From Sipunculus nudus (taxonomy: Eukaryota; Annelida; Sipuncula; Golfingiida; Sipunculidae), in the NCBI GenBank assembly GCA_026874595.1, contig CM049315.1, positions 8,612,664 to 8,676,663 of the forward strand: a DNA stretch of 64,000 bases, given 5' to 3'. Positions 31,925 through 42,888 of this stretch are shown one piece after another. The notes under the pieces were generated by a model. The model made no database searches. It was not told the origin of the DNA and was given only the letters and a program-made list of their open reading frames with translations. Every line of letters begins with the position of its first letter. Position 1 is the stretch's first letter. Both the position numbers and the translations under genes were made by a program.

Positions 31925-34900
31925 TTATCCACTACCCCAATTATGATTTCCACCACGTTTTCTGCAGTTCTCCAAGTCCACATCCTCGCAGTTGAACGTG
32001 ACAGGCTGGAGGTCGCCAGTCACATCCTGGCATGTTGTGTCACTGGATGAAGCTGTGTATTGTTTGGTCATCTAGAAAGTGACATGGGAAAGGTCATTTT
32101 CAACAATTTCATGATGGTTTTGCCATTATTGGAGCGGAGACGGGTCAAGGATTTTTGCAATGGAGGGGTTTATGTTTACAACGATAGAAAAAAATATTTT
32201 AAACCCACAGTATAAGAAAAAAGGAAAAAGCCTTATACGCGGGAACTCTCCTCAAAGAGGAGTTATAACCATAACCCACCCCATTTTCTATATCCGCCCC
32301 TGTCTTATTAACATGGTCTTAATTAAGCCAGTTAAAATGTCATGATCGTTTTATATATAGCCAGGTATAACAAAGACGTAACTGTGTACTCAGTGATTTA
32401 ATGGGCTAAACTATGAAAAAAATGTGATGAGTAGCCACCAGTAAAGAAACAAGTTTGTTTTCCCTATAGGAAATGCATACATGTATAGGTGTAAGGGATA
32501 AGATAATTTAATAAATTATATAGTGTATTTGTTCACAATTTTATTTTGTAACGAAGATGAAAGCACTCAGTTACTATTAGGGCACAGTCTAATGATTACA
32601 TAGTGTAGTGTAAAAAAAATCTGAAAGACACTTTGACAAAGAAGACCTTGACCAAAATCGATACATTAATATAGCTTACAATGATTATGGCTATGACAAG
32701 AATGATTGCACAGCCCTGACTGCATGACAAGGGTGGTTAATTGTTTAGCCTTCCATGTCACCATATTTTCCTAGAACGGTTAATTTAACCAGGCTGATCG
32801 ATAACTATTGTCAGCACATGACCCCCCAGAGGACACACTTGGTACAGTGCCCGACAGTTCAAGACCAGAATCTATCATTTTATAAGAGAGGCCACATAGG
32901 AGATGCTTGACAAAATTTGAGTGGTACCACCGTCAGTTATAATATAGATATCAAAAGGACAGTATTGTTATTATCAACTTCTCCTACCGGTTCATTATTT
33001 TGAACTTGTAGGACCGTTTTGCTTCTTGCAAAAACGACAAATGGCGTTCACTATAATAAAGACTGGCTAAAGTATAATATGCCCAAAGAATTTTTGTAAA
33101 TTTATATGCAAAAAATTATTTCAAGCATCCAAAGTCATATTTTATCAATATAATAAAATTTTTGTTTGATGCACTAGGAACAACTGAAAATTTGGCAATG
33201 TATGACCCTTTCAGTCTCAGAAAACGTGAGATGGCCTAAGGTCCAGATTCAGGACAGTTCAAGACGAGGTTTTCCGTGACTAAAATCCAGTGCTACCACC
33301 GTCAGTTATAATATACAGTGGAACCCCGCCTTGCGACCACCCTACAATTGCGACCACCCCACAATTACGAACACTTTGCTTGGTCCCGATTTTTTAAGTT
33401 TATTTATGTTTATAAATGACTCAGAATTAAGACCACCCCTGAATTCAGAATTACGACCGGATTTCCCGGCCCCAGCACTAACGCGACCCCGCTAATGCGA
33501 CCACCGCCGAGAAGTACCGAAACAACCTTTGTCACGATTCAATGGCTGCGCCTTGTCACAGGCGCCTTAACGATAGATCTAAGAGGGTAACAAGGTTTCC
33601 CAACCCGAGTGTTAATCTGGTGCCGCATATTGTCCTGACTTGGTGTCTGCGCCGAGACTCATTGAGACTCATGCTTATTACCCCTCAGTGATCACCTGTA
33701 TCACTGCTACCCTAAGTGCGGGGGTGAGAACTTATTATTTCTACTCATCACATATTGTTCGATCCTCATTGGTCTATTTAACGACCTAGTTAATCCTAAA
33801 TGTGCTCATACCTTACTCACACTGAGCATTGAGCAATCAGTATAATGTATAGATAAAGCTAGCATGGAGGCAAATCCCACAAATTGACTTAAAGGGATTC
33901 TTGCAGCAACAGAACTGCACCAAGCTGATGGAACAGATCTGTGCCCTGGAAGATGAACTGACCGCCTGTGCCGTGCGCTCTACATGTGTGACCTCAAGAC
34001 AAATTACCTTGGACTCATTCGTGAAGAATTGACATATTCTGATACAATGCTTTTGTATTCACAGTGCTTCCAAAATTCCACGTCCTTCGTGCATATATTC
34101 TGCCACGTATCATGTTCAATATGCATTCAGTAGGTTTTCGTATTGCCCTAAATGTAATTATGGGTTAATCGTCAGGCATTACGTATGTGTACATATATAT
34201 TAATTTTTATCATGAATAAATATTTAAAACAATTTTGTTTTCTTTTCACTTACACACAAAAACATTCAACATAAGGGTCCTGCGCAGAGTAAAATATTTG
34301 TTTGAATTAACATTAAAGATTTGCAATAAATACACACTGATATACATTAAACATCGGTGTGTGATATGCAACCAAGATCACAGTTTCACAAATACGAACA
34401 CCCCCAAATTACGACCACTTTGCTCGGTCCCCAGGGTGGTCGTAATTGTGGGGTTCCACTGTAGATTATTTTAACTATCATTATTATTTTTATTATTCAT
34501 TATAATTCTTGGAATTTGCCCATATGAACATTACACCATCCATACCTAGTTAAGAATAAGATTTATAATGTTGACATGGCTTCTTTTCTAACAAAAGAAC
34601 ACTGTATATATACCTACCGTGAAAGTTTCAGTGCTGTTTTTCATGCAGCAAGCCATTTGCCTGATTTTTTCTTTTTTATTATCGTTGAGCCTTTCTTCCA
34701 TCTCGTTTCTCTTCTCCTCGCAGGCGGCCTGACAATCATCGCCCATCGCCTCACACGTAGTGTCGATCAGGAATCCCCTTCGAAAGCGGTCACCACACGT
34801 GCACCTTTAAAAATATAGCAGGGTTTTTTTTATTTAAGAATATAAAAGGTTTCTTTCTGTCTTCTGTATGGGTCAAATATGGAATGACCCCTGGCTTTGT

Positions 34901-37900
34901 CAAGTGAAATGAACAACAGGTCAGGGGATGCGACAGGAAGATATATATTTTTTTTTAATTTGGGATATAACAAAATATTGTCCAAGGCGGTCCAATGTGG
35001 AGAGAGTCTGAAAGGTTGTTAAAATCAGTCTATCATGCCGTTTCACTTGAGACATCTTGATTTTATCAGCTATTTTTCTACTTGCCTTGAATAAATATAT
35101 AATACCTGAGTCAGATTTTCTTTTCTCTTTGTCTGATTCTTTTAAAAGTGTCTTTAATCTTAATGCCGCTGATTTCATTTATTCAGTCAGATAATTTGTA
35201 GCCAAAAGCATCACCATGTGTTGAAATCATTCTCATTTATACTGATTGCGAACCACTGGTTGTGGTTCATTTTAACACAACAATGAACTTTTTATGATTT
35301 TAAAAGAGCCATTATATTTCTTTACAATGTTGTTTTTATTGCACTTTAGTGCTACCTAATATGTACAGATAACAGATGTCTCCTTTATTGTGTGCAGCAG
35401 ACTTGCATGTGTCTTTGTAGCGCTAGCATTGTCCGTTGCCATGGAAGACGCTCGAGCCGGGCCGGCCCACGTGTGAAGTCAGACTTGTAGAAACACAGCG
35501 CTCATGCTGATCTTGAACTTTCTGGGCTGGTCGCGCTCAATGAGCGCGTGTCTTCTGATGTTCTTTGGGCGTGTGTATTATGTATTGTTTGGTTCCTTGG
35601 ACTGTTCGCGAAATAGAAGTTTCTAAGCTTTGGGGTTAGATGGCTTTCTTTTAGAGCCGATGAGAGGAGAGAGAAATATTCCAGCGGACACGGAAGAGTC
35701 TGAGTCAGTTATTGGACCTTTCCGATAAATGCAGCAGTTATAGATCTTCTTCAAAATTTGTAACGGATTTTATATAGCCTTCAGTTTGCCTTTGGGATCA
35801 CTACTAGAATTTCACTTTTGGATAATAACAGATTGATTTTGTGATTTTTTTTTAATTTGGGATATAACAAAATTTTGTCCAAGGCGGTCCAATGTGGAGA
35901 GAGTCTTAAAGGTTGTTAAAATCAGTCTATCATGCCGTTTCACTTGAGATATCTTGATTTTATCAGCTATTTTTCTACTTGCCTTGAATAAATATATAAT
36001 ACCTGAGTCAGATTTTCTTTTCTCTTTGTCTGATTCTTTTAAATGTGTCTTTAATCTTAATGCCGCTGATTTCATTTATTCAGTCAGATAATTTGTAGCC
36101 AAAAGCATCACCATGTGTTGAAATCATTCTCATTTATACTGATTGCGAACCACTGGTTGTGGTTCATTTTAACACAACAATGAACTTTTTATGATTTTAA
36201 AAGAGCCATTATATTTCTTTACAATGTTGTTTTTATTGCACTTTAGTGCTACCTAATATGTACAGATAACAGATGTCTCCTTTATTGTGTGCAGCAGACT
36301 TGCATGTGTCTTTGTAGCGCTAGCATTGTCCGTTGCCATGGAAGACGCTCGAGCCGGGCCGGCCCACGTGTGAAGTCAGACTTGTAGAAACACAGCGCTC
36401 ATGCTGATCTTGAACTTTCTGGCCTGGTCGCGCTCAATGAGCGCGTGTCTTCTGATGTTCTTTGGGCGTGTGTATTATGTATTGTTTGGTTCCTTGGACT
36501 GTTCGCGAAATAGAAGTTTCTAAGCTTTGGGGTTAGATGGCTTTCTTTTAGAGCCGATGAGAGGAGAGAGAAATATTCCAGCGGACACGGAAGAGTCTGA
36601 GTCAGTTATTGGACCTTTCCGATAAATGCAGCAGTTATAGATCTTCTTCAAAATTTGTAACGGATTTTATATAGCCTTCAGTTTGCCTTTGGGATCACTA
36701 CTAGAATTTCACTTTTGGATAACAACAGATTGATTTTGTGATTGAATTGGACTATAATTCTTTGAGAAGATTTATGTGAACTGTTTATCTGGATTATACG
36801 TTTTAAAGGACTTGTTATTGGTGTGATAGTGGTACTGTAAACTTCATTTATTATACTGTGTAATTGTATGGATTTACTGTTATACTGTTGCTATACTGTG
36901 TAATTGTATTGATTTAGTGTAATGTAATGTTAGGGTTGTTTTAAGAATAATTTATAATTATTTGTTTACAAAAAACACTGACTTCTTTATTCATACCCCT
37001 AGACATTTAATGCTGCCTTGTGTTACAGAATCTGATTTTTTATTTATCTCCGTAACAAAATTATGCTCGTCACGACTACTTTATCCGTTGTTATTGGGTT
37101 CCGTAACATAAAATTGTGGGCTCGTCCGGATGGCTTAATAGTTTTGAAATTTTTTTAGGCCTTGACGTGGACACATTGTTTACAATACATTGTTTACAAG
37201 ATTACATATTGTTTACAATACATTGTTTACAAGGTTTATCTCAGTGTTTTTTTTTTTTCATTGTTTTGACATCTTAACATGGCAGATTTCAAACCTGAGG
37301 CATCTGTTGAAGATCCCGACCCTGATCAACTTGAAATGTTGACAAAAGATCAGTTGTTGTGTTTGGGACCACACTTAGGGCTAGATGTGAAAAAAAGCTT
37401 TATGAAAGCATATTTCATTGCTAAAATCATGCAAGATCTAGTTAGCAATGGTTTAATTGAAGAGACTGAAGTGGAAACATAAAAAATGACAGCCTTGCTA
37501 TGCAGTTGGAATTGAAAAATATTAGAAATGTAACAAGGACATGGTCTACGTGCGGCCCCAACTCACGGTTTTGATGGTACTAAACACAGACTTGTCCCAC
37601 CATTTCAAGAAGAGAGGTTGATAAATATTTCTTACACTTTGAGAAGGTAGCTGAATTTTAAAATGGCCTAAGGAAAATTGGACTCTGCTATTACAAAGTG
37701 TATTGACTGGCAAGGCCAGAGAAATTTATATATAGTTTTCAGTAGAAGCCGCTGCTGACTATGGCCAGGTTAAAAGGTTAATCCTAAAAGGTTATGAGTT
37801 AGTTCCGCAGGCTTACCGCTTGAAATTCAGAAATTAGGAAAAGCGAAAAAAACTGACCTACGTAGAATTTGCTGGGACAAAACAGCAGTTGCTTGATTGC

Positions 37901-40900
37901 TGGTGTAGTTCTAAAAATGTAATGAAAGATTATGACAATTTGCGCCAGGTGATTTTGCTTGAAGAACTTGAGCGCTGCATTAACGCAGATGTTAAAACTT
38001 TTCTTGATGAGAAAAGTCCTGAAACACTTGACACTGCTGCTGAATTAGCTGATGATTATTCATTAACACACAAAATTTCCTTTACTACCGAATCAAACCA
38101 TTCATTCACAAACAAGAATGTAAATCAGTATGGTCAAAAGAAGTTTAATGCGCAGTCACCCACTACTTGTAGTCCTGATAGTTCAACAAAGTCGATTGCT
38201 ACACCTCGGTCTGCGTCCGCTGTATCCGAATCTAACAAAGACCAGTCATTTTCAAAGAAAATCTGTAATTACTGCGAAAAGGAAGGTTATCTAATATCTG
38301 ACTGCTGGAAACTTGAAAATAAAACAAAGGGCAAACCTTCTGGTTTTGTTTCAAAATATATGCATAGCATATTACAAGAGCCAGGCTCTTTTTTATGTAA
38401 ATAAGGGGAACAACTCCTTTATTGACTCTAATAAAGAGTTTGATGCCGTCTGACTCCAAAAAAGAATCCGTAGCTTGCTAGGTAAAATCCTCATTTGATT
38501 CCTGCGAGGAATTTAAAAAGGCCAGGTTCTTTAAAAACTCATGCAAGGAGTATCCACTAAATAAAGCTAAGTCCTTTTATGATTCATGCGAAAGTAATTC
38601 AAATTATGCCAGGTCCTCTTGTTTTGAGTTATTTGAGCCATTCATACATGATGGTTTTGTATCGATTTTAAGTGATTTTTCAAACACTTTGCCATTTTCT
38701 AATAGGTCTTTTACTGGTGCACATGCACTTGTTAATGGTGTGTTTTCAGACTGGGACACTTCAGGTCCGCTTCATCGTGTACATTTTAAGTCAGATTTGA
38801 TTTCTGGAAATATTACTGTGGGCATAAGAAGTACTTTACCCTTTAAGGGAATTCAGTTGCTACTAGGCAATGATGTTTCAGGTGACAAAGAACAGCTTGT
38901 ACCAATAGTGACAGAAAAGCAGTCACTTGATCAGGAAAGTTATCATGAAAGTCAGGAAATTCCTGGTTTTTAACTTCATGAGCTGTAACTGGGTCTACGG
39001 CCAGGAAAGGCACACATGAGGATAATGGTCCAGATAATAACACTCTGGGAGTCAGCAGCGACTCGTTTAACGACTCGTACGTTCAGCATGCAGTATATTC
39101 AAAGTCAAAACTTATCACGGAAGAGCATAAAGACCCTATTTTTTCATTTTTGATTCCAAGGGGCAGTTTCTATAGATAAGCTGTGACAGAACCTAGTTTG
39201 TTTCAATGTTAAAAATGGAGTGTTTATGCGTAAATGGCGACCACCTGATGTATGAGCAGATGATGAGTGGGCCATCAAACATCAAATAGTAGTGCTCAAA
39301 GTTAAAACAATGAAATTCCAAGCATGGCACATGAGACTCCTTTTTCTGGCCATTTAGGTATAAATAAAACTTATCAGAAAGTTAGTACACACTTGTTTTG
39401 GCCTAACCTGTGGACTGATGTTGTACAATGTTGTAAATCATGCCATACATGCCAGATGGTAGGCCCAATCAGAGCTAGGTATTTTGGTCTTTACATTGTT
39501 GCGAGAAAATCAGTGATTTAAATGGCATACTATACTGTTAACACCAGATAGGCGGAAGAAAAAACAACGGTGCCATGGTAACATGCTGAAACCATATTAT
39601 GACAGAAATATCACATCAGGTGTTGTACATAAAGTTACTACCGTTAATTGTGTAAAAAATGACCCTGACCCAGTTAGAGTAGATACTGATTGTAAGTGTG
39701 ATGTAGGTTCAATATTTGCTGTACAATGATTTTATTAAACCTAGTAACAGTAACTGGAGTTCACCATGTATTCTTGTGCCAAAACCTGATGGAAGTTACC
39801 ATATGTACACAGATTATCGAAAACTGAACTCTGTCACCAAGACTGACACGTTCCCGATTCCGAGGATCGATAATTGTATTGATAGAGCCGGTAGCTCCAT
39901 ATATGTCTCCAAGTTTGACTTGCTAAGAGGATTCTGGCAGGTTCAGCTGAAAGTGTCCGCATTTGTGATGCCGCAAGGACTGTACCAGTATAAATTTATG
40001 CTGTTTTGCGTGAAGAACTCGCAAGCCACGTTCCAGTGCCTCATCTATCTGGTTGTCAAGGACATTCAGGGCTGCGACGCATATAATAATGACCTTTTCG
40101 TGTGCAGTGACACCTGGGAGAAACATCTGCAAAATCTTTGCGACCTCTTCGAAATACTCAGCGAAGCACGTCTGACCGTCAACTTAGTCAAATCTGAGTT
40201 TTGTCATGCACAAGCAACATTGTTGGGTCATATTGTAGGGCAGGGTCAAGAAAAACCTGTTGATGGTAAAATAGGTGCGATTTCTGCATTTTCTAGACCA
40301 GAAAACAAAAAGCAAATAATGTGTTTCCTTGGTATGTTGGGATACAACGGAAAGTTTTGTCCAAATTTTTCTGCTGTAGCTGAACCTTTGACTATTTGTT
40401 AAAGAAGAAACAAAAGTTTGTATGGAATGTTCAGTGTGAAAATGCATTTCAGAATTTGAAAGCAATTCCGCAAAGTTCACGAGTTTTAGCAGCTCTAGAC
40501 TTTTCTGTACCTTTTAAGTTAGATAAATATACTGCTGATACTGCTGCTGGTGCTGTGTTGTTTCAAGAAGGCAATGATGGCATAGATCATCAAAATTTGC
40601 CATTTTTCAAGAAAGTTTAATGCAAACCAGAAAAACTACTCCACTATTGAAAAAGAATGTTTTGCTTTGATTTTGGCATTACAATACTTTGAAATTTACT
40701 TCTTCAGTCAAGCCTATCATTGTCTTGAGTGATCAAAATCCCCTCACGTTCATGAACAAGTTTATTGCTTAGATGGAGTTTGTTTTTACAGGATTACAAT
40801 CTTGAAATCAGACACATTAAAGGGAAAGACAGTGTACTTGCTGATTGCTCATCGAGATGGCTATGAAATGTTGTGAACGAGATGTTTATGTAATGTTGTA

Positions 40901-42092
40901 AATAAGAGGATTTTTTAAATATTGTAACAATTTAGTGATTGTGATCGCAAAAAGAAAGATTTTTAAAAAACTTTCTTTTCTCTTGCAGGAGGGGAGTGTA
41001 ACAGTTGTCTCTTTTATGTTGTGCAGCAGTCTTGCATGTGTCTGTATAGCGCTAGCATTGTCCGTTGCATTGGGAGACGCACGAGCCTGGCCAGCCCACG
41101 TGTGGGGTCTGACGTGTATAAACACAGCGCTCATGCTTATCTGGAACTTTCTCGGCTGGTCGCGCTCTTTGAGTGCGTGTCTTGTAATGTTCTTTGGGCG
41201 TGGGTGCTATGTATTGTTTGGTTCTTTTGATTGTTCGTGAAATAGAAGTTTCTAGGCTTTGGGGTGAGAAGCTATAAATTAGGGGCTCTCGTTTAGAGTC
41301 GAAGAGAGGAGAGAGAAATATTCCAGCGGACACGGTAGAGTGTGAGTCAGTTTTGGACCTTTCCAATATTTGCAGTAGTGTCAGGGATTCTACGATTTAG
41401 GCAGATTTATTGCGGCCTGCCTCCAGTTTGCTTTTGGGATTATTACAGGAACTTCACTATTGGATTACAACAGATTGATTTTGTGATTGAATTGGACTAT
41501 TATTCTCTGAGAAAATTTATGTGAACTGTTCATCTGGATTATACGTTTTAAAGGACTTTTTGTCGCTGTGACAGTGGTGGTATCCAGGTACTGTACACTT
41601 TTATATTATACTGTGTAACTGTATTGATTTACTGTTATACTCTTGTTATACTGTGTAATTGTATTGATTTAGTGTATTGTAATGTTAGGGTTGTTTTAAA
41701 GAATATATTATAATTATTTGTTAACAAAAAAACACTGACGTCTTTATCCAGTCCCCTAGACATTTCACGCTGCCTAGTGTTACAGAATCTGATTTTTATT
41801 TATTTCGTAATAAAATTTATGTTCCGGAGATAAATAAAATCTGTTGTTATTAGGTGGGTAAAAGTATGTAGAGTGTTACTTATATTGTTTATCAGTGACA
41901 TTCAGTGTTCCTATCCATATTTTTTGTTTTCATATAAAGTTGTTAGTAATTATACAGTATATTACAATACTTATCGGTAACTTACCTGAATCCCGTTGAC
42001 TGCATTTCTGCCCTTTCACGCCTTGGTCCTCCTTCAGTACGCAGGACAAGGACAGCCAAGATGGCCAAAATACAAAACACAAATCTTCTCAT
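31925..42092 (-). CDS. secreted ten-cysteine protein, three exons, intact copy
   Basis: Exon 1 is 42092-41986, exon 2 is 34804-34618 and exon 3 is 32071-31925. Splice phases join as 2, then 0, to 146 residues. Exon 1 encodes a signal peptide (MRRFVFCILAILAVLVL) and a basic stretch (GGPRRERAE), then donor CAG/GTAAGT. Exon 2 follows TTTAAAG and contains CTCGDRFRRGFLIDTTC, DDCQAACEEKR, an acidic-basic helix and MACCMKNS, with donor ACG/GTAGGT. Exon 3 follows TTCTAG and contains TTCQDVTGD, TFNCEDVDLENC and a C-terminal GGNHNWGSG before TAA. The mature chain has ten cysteines, an even number suited to disulphides, and is probably secreted. I do not recognise the family, and toxin, antimicrobial or shell-matrix roles are all unproven. 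Intron 1 is about 7.2 kb because it holds a Gypsy element, and intron 2 holds a Tigger element. Confidence 0.68.
33316..34461 (+). mobile_element. internally deleted Tigger-family transposon, 1146 bp
   Basis: The ends are CAGTGGAACCCCGCC and its complement GGGGTTCCACTG, flanked by TA on both sides (33314-33315, 34462-34463). The uninterrupted site is seen in copy A near 6145. Subterminal repeats of GCGACCACC/ACGACCACC type appear at both ends. It retains only the 3' tail of a transposase gene. It lies in intron 2 of the ten-cysteine gene. Confidence 0.88.
33900..34032 (+). pseudogene. Tigger transposase C-terminal tail
   Basis: The open frame ends MEQICALEDELTACAVRS, then TSRQITLDSFVKN and a stop. 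A terminal T(T/L)DSF(F/V)KK-like motif closes Tigger/jerky-type transposases and is a PCNA-interaction (PIP-like) tail. The DDE catalytic domain is absent. Confidence 0.6.
34950..36741 (+). repeat. 896-bp tandem duplication spanning host intron and LTR
   Basis: Unit 1 (34950-35845) and unit 2 (35846-36741) each contain about 415 bp of host intron DNA followed by about 476 bp of the Gypsy 5' LTR. They differ at only a few positions, so the duplication is much younger than the LTR pair. The junction falls in a poly-T run. An assembly duplication is the alternative. Confidence 0.85.
36264..37108 (+). repeat. 5' LTR of the Gypsy element
   Basis: It matches the 3' LTR at 40997-41863 over its length, including GCAGCAGACTTGCATGTGTC, GCGGACACGGAAGAGT and TACTGTGTAATTGTATTGAT. 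It ends CCGTAACA. The first bases differ from the TGTAACAG start of the 3' LTR (GATAACAG here). Confidence 0.85.
37115..37131 (+). promoter_or_regulatory. primer-binding site, tRNA-Pro type
   Basis: TGTGGGCTCGTCCGGAT lies six bases after the LTR end. It differs at few positions from the tRNA-Pro-complementary site TGGGGGCTCGTCCGGGAT known in other retroelements. Confidence 0.65.
37279..38404 (+). pseudogene. Gypsy gag remnant
   Basis: The start MADFKPEASVEDPDP with LTKDQLLCLGPHLGLDV is typical of the N-terminus of this gag type and stops at TAA after 67 residues. A second open part (37889-38404) holds the capsid C-terminal region (ILLEELERCINADVKTFLDE) and a nucleocapsid knuckle CNYCEKEGYLISDC. 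In this C-x2-C-x4-H-x4-C finger the histidine is tyrosine. The middle capsid region is frameshifted. Confidence 0.7.
38689..38973 (+). pseudogene. Gypsy aspartic protease remnant
   Basis: The segment VGIRSTLPFKGIQLLLGNDVSG fits the C-terminal half of retrotransposon proteases (LPxxGxxLLLGNDLAG). The catalytic DTG part upstream is not readable. Confidence 0.55.
39324..39625 (+). pseudogene. Gypsy integrase remnants: zinc domain and GPY/F-like end
   Basis: HETPFSGHLGINKTYQKV followed by CCKSCHTCQM is the H-H-C-C zinc-binding domain. Only about 70 bp later, at 39551-39607, comes RRKKKQRCHGNMLKPYYDR, typical of the integrase C-terminal end. The DDE catalytic core that belongs between them is deleted. 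Both lie upstream of the reverse transcriptase. Confidence 0.7.
39716..40402 (+). pseudogene. Gypsy reverse transcriptase, active site altered
   Basis: The order of motifs is complete: NDFIKPSNSNWSSPCILVPK, DGSYHMYTDYRKLNSVT, TFPIPRIDNCIDR, KFDLLRGFWQV, GLYQYKFMLFCVKNSQATFQ, then AYNNDLFVCSDTWEKHL. The catalytic Y-x-D-D is Y-N-N-D here, so one metal-binding aspartate is lost. A few residues are also missing before SAFVMPQG. It continues through LLGHIVGQGQ to the connection domain before a frameshift. Confidence 0.8.
40396..40870 (+). pseudogene. Gypsy RNase H remnant
   Basis: VWNVQCENAFQNLK and VLAALDFSVPFKL lead into a TADTAAGAVLFQ motif, then NYSTIEKECFALILALQYF after a frameshift and IRHIKGKDSVLADCSSRW at the end. 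These are the connection and RNase H blocks in normal order, and they end shortly before the polypurine tract. Confidence 0.75.
40988..40996 (+). promoter_or_regulatory. polypurine tract of the Gypsy element
   Basis: GGAGGGGAG directly precedes the 3' LTR start TGTAACAG, as required for priming of plus-strand DNA. Confidence 0.75.
40997..41863 (+). repeat. 3' LTR of the Gypsy element
   Basis: It starts TGTAACAG, carries the same blocks as the 5' LTR with visible divergence, and ends near GGGTAAAA. The host sequence resumes at TATGTAGAGTG. Confidence 0.85.
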
Positions 42093-42239
42093 CGTTTCTT
42101 CTATCCTAAAGAAAATATCAAAACGAAGACCTTATAACCGGCTTGTTTGTTCTGAAGAAAAAAACACATACCTCATAATATTCTATGTCTAAAATAAGGG
42201 GACAAAAAACAGACTATCCTATCTTCTCTTCTTCTCTAC

Positions 42240-42610
42240 TAAATAAAACAATAAAACACAACCCTCATAGTCTTCTCTGTTCTAAATAAAACAATAACAC
42301 ACGGACCTCATAGTCCCCTCTGTCCTGAATAAAACAATAAAACATACCTTATAGTATCATCTGTCCCGAACAAAACAATAAAACACAGACTTCATAGTCT
42401 CATCTGTCCTAAATAAAATAATAAAAGACAGACCTCATATTCTCACCTATCCTAAATAAAAAAAAACACAGACCTCATAATCTCCTCTGTCCTAAAAAAA
42501 CAATAAATCGCAGACCGCGTAGTCTCATCTGTCTTGAATAAAAAATAAAACACAGACATCATGGTCTCATCTGTCCAAAGAAAAAATTCTCTTTTGTCTT
42601 AAATTAACAA
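42240..42610. repeat. minisatellite, unit about 46 bp, copy B (expanded)
   Basis: About nine units of the same repeat as 7655-7800 lie just upstream of exon 1 of the ten-cysteine gene, probably in its promoter region. Confidence 0.85.
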
Positions 42611-42888
42611 CAAAACACAGAACAAATAGTCTCCCATTGTCCTAAAGAAAATAAAAACGATTCTTTGGTCTTTTCTGATCGAAATCTAAGCGAAATCTGA
42701 TGAACTATCATAAATTATCATAAATTATAGTTGACCGGTGACTTTACCTATCAGCTCCGCAAACATGTGGATATTATTGTGAGAATATACTGGATAAGCT
42801 CGTGAGAATATATTGAGGAGCAATTACGACAGAAGAGCTTCTGGTGTACAAAAGGTGAGATCGATTTTTGTGATCTGTAAACCTGATT

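Larger units (their letters stand above)
35368..41863 (+). mobile_element. Ty3/Gypsy LTR retrotransposon, Gmr1-like domain order, decayed
   Basis: The element has a truncated extra LTR (35368-35843), a 5' LTR (36264-37108), a primer-binding site, gag, protease, integrase remnants, reverse transcriptase, RNase H, a polypurine tract and a 3' LTR (40997-41863). Copy A shows the empty site at about 7065-7080 (AATATGTATGTAGAG). TATGTA-like duplications flank the insertion. The integrase zinc domain and GPY/F-like motif lie upstream of the reverse transcriptase. That is the Ty1/copia-like order known from the Gmr1 group of Gypsy elements, not the usual Gypsy order. Stops, frameshifts and a missing integrase core make it inactive. 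Confidence 0.85.

Noticed and set aside
34921-36075. Two near-identical lysine-rich minus-strand frames (35178-34921, 36075-35812) beginning MKSAALRLKT
   Set aside because: They owe their duplication to the 896-bp tandem repeat. As an extra exon of the ten-cysteine gene the segment would introduce a stop, and copy A does not keep the frame.
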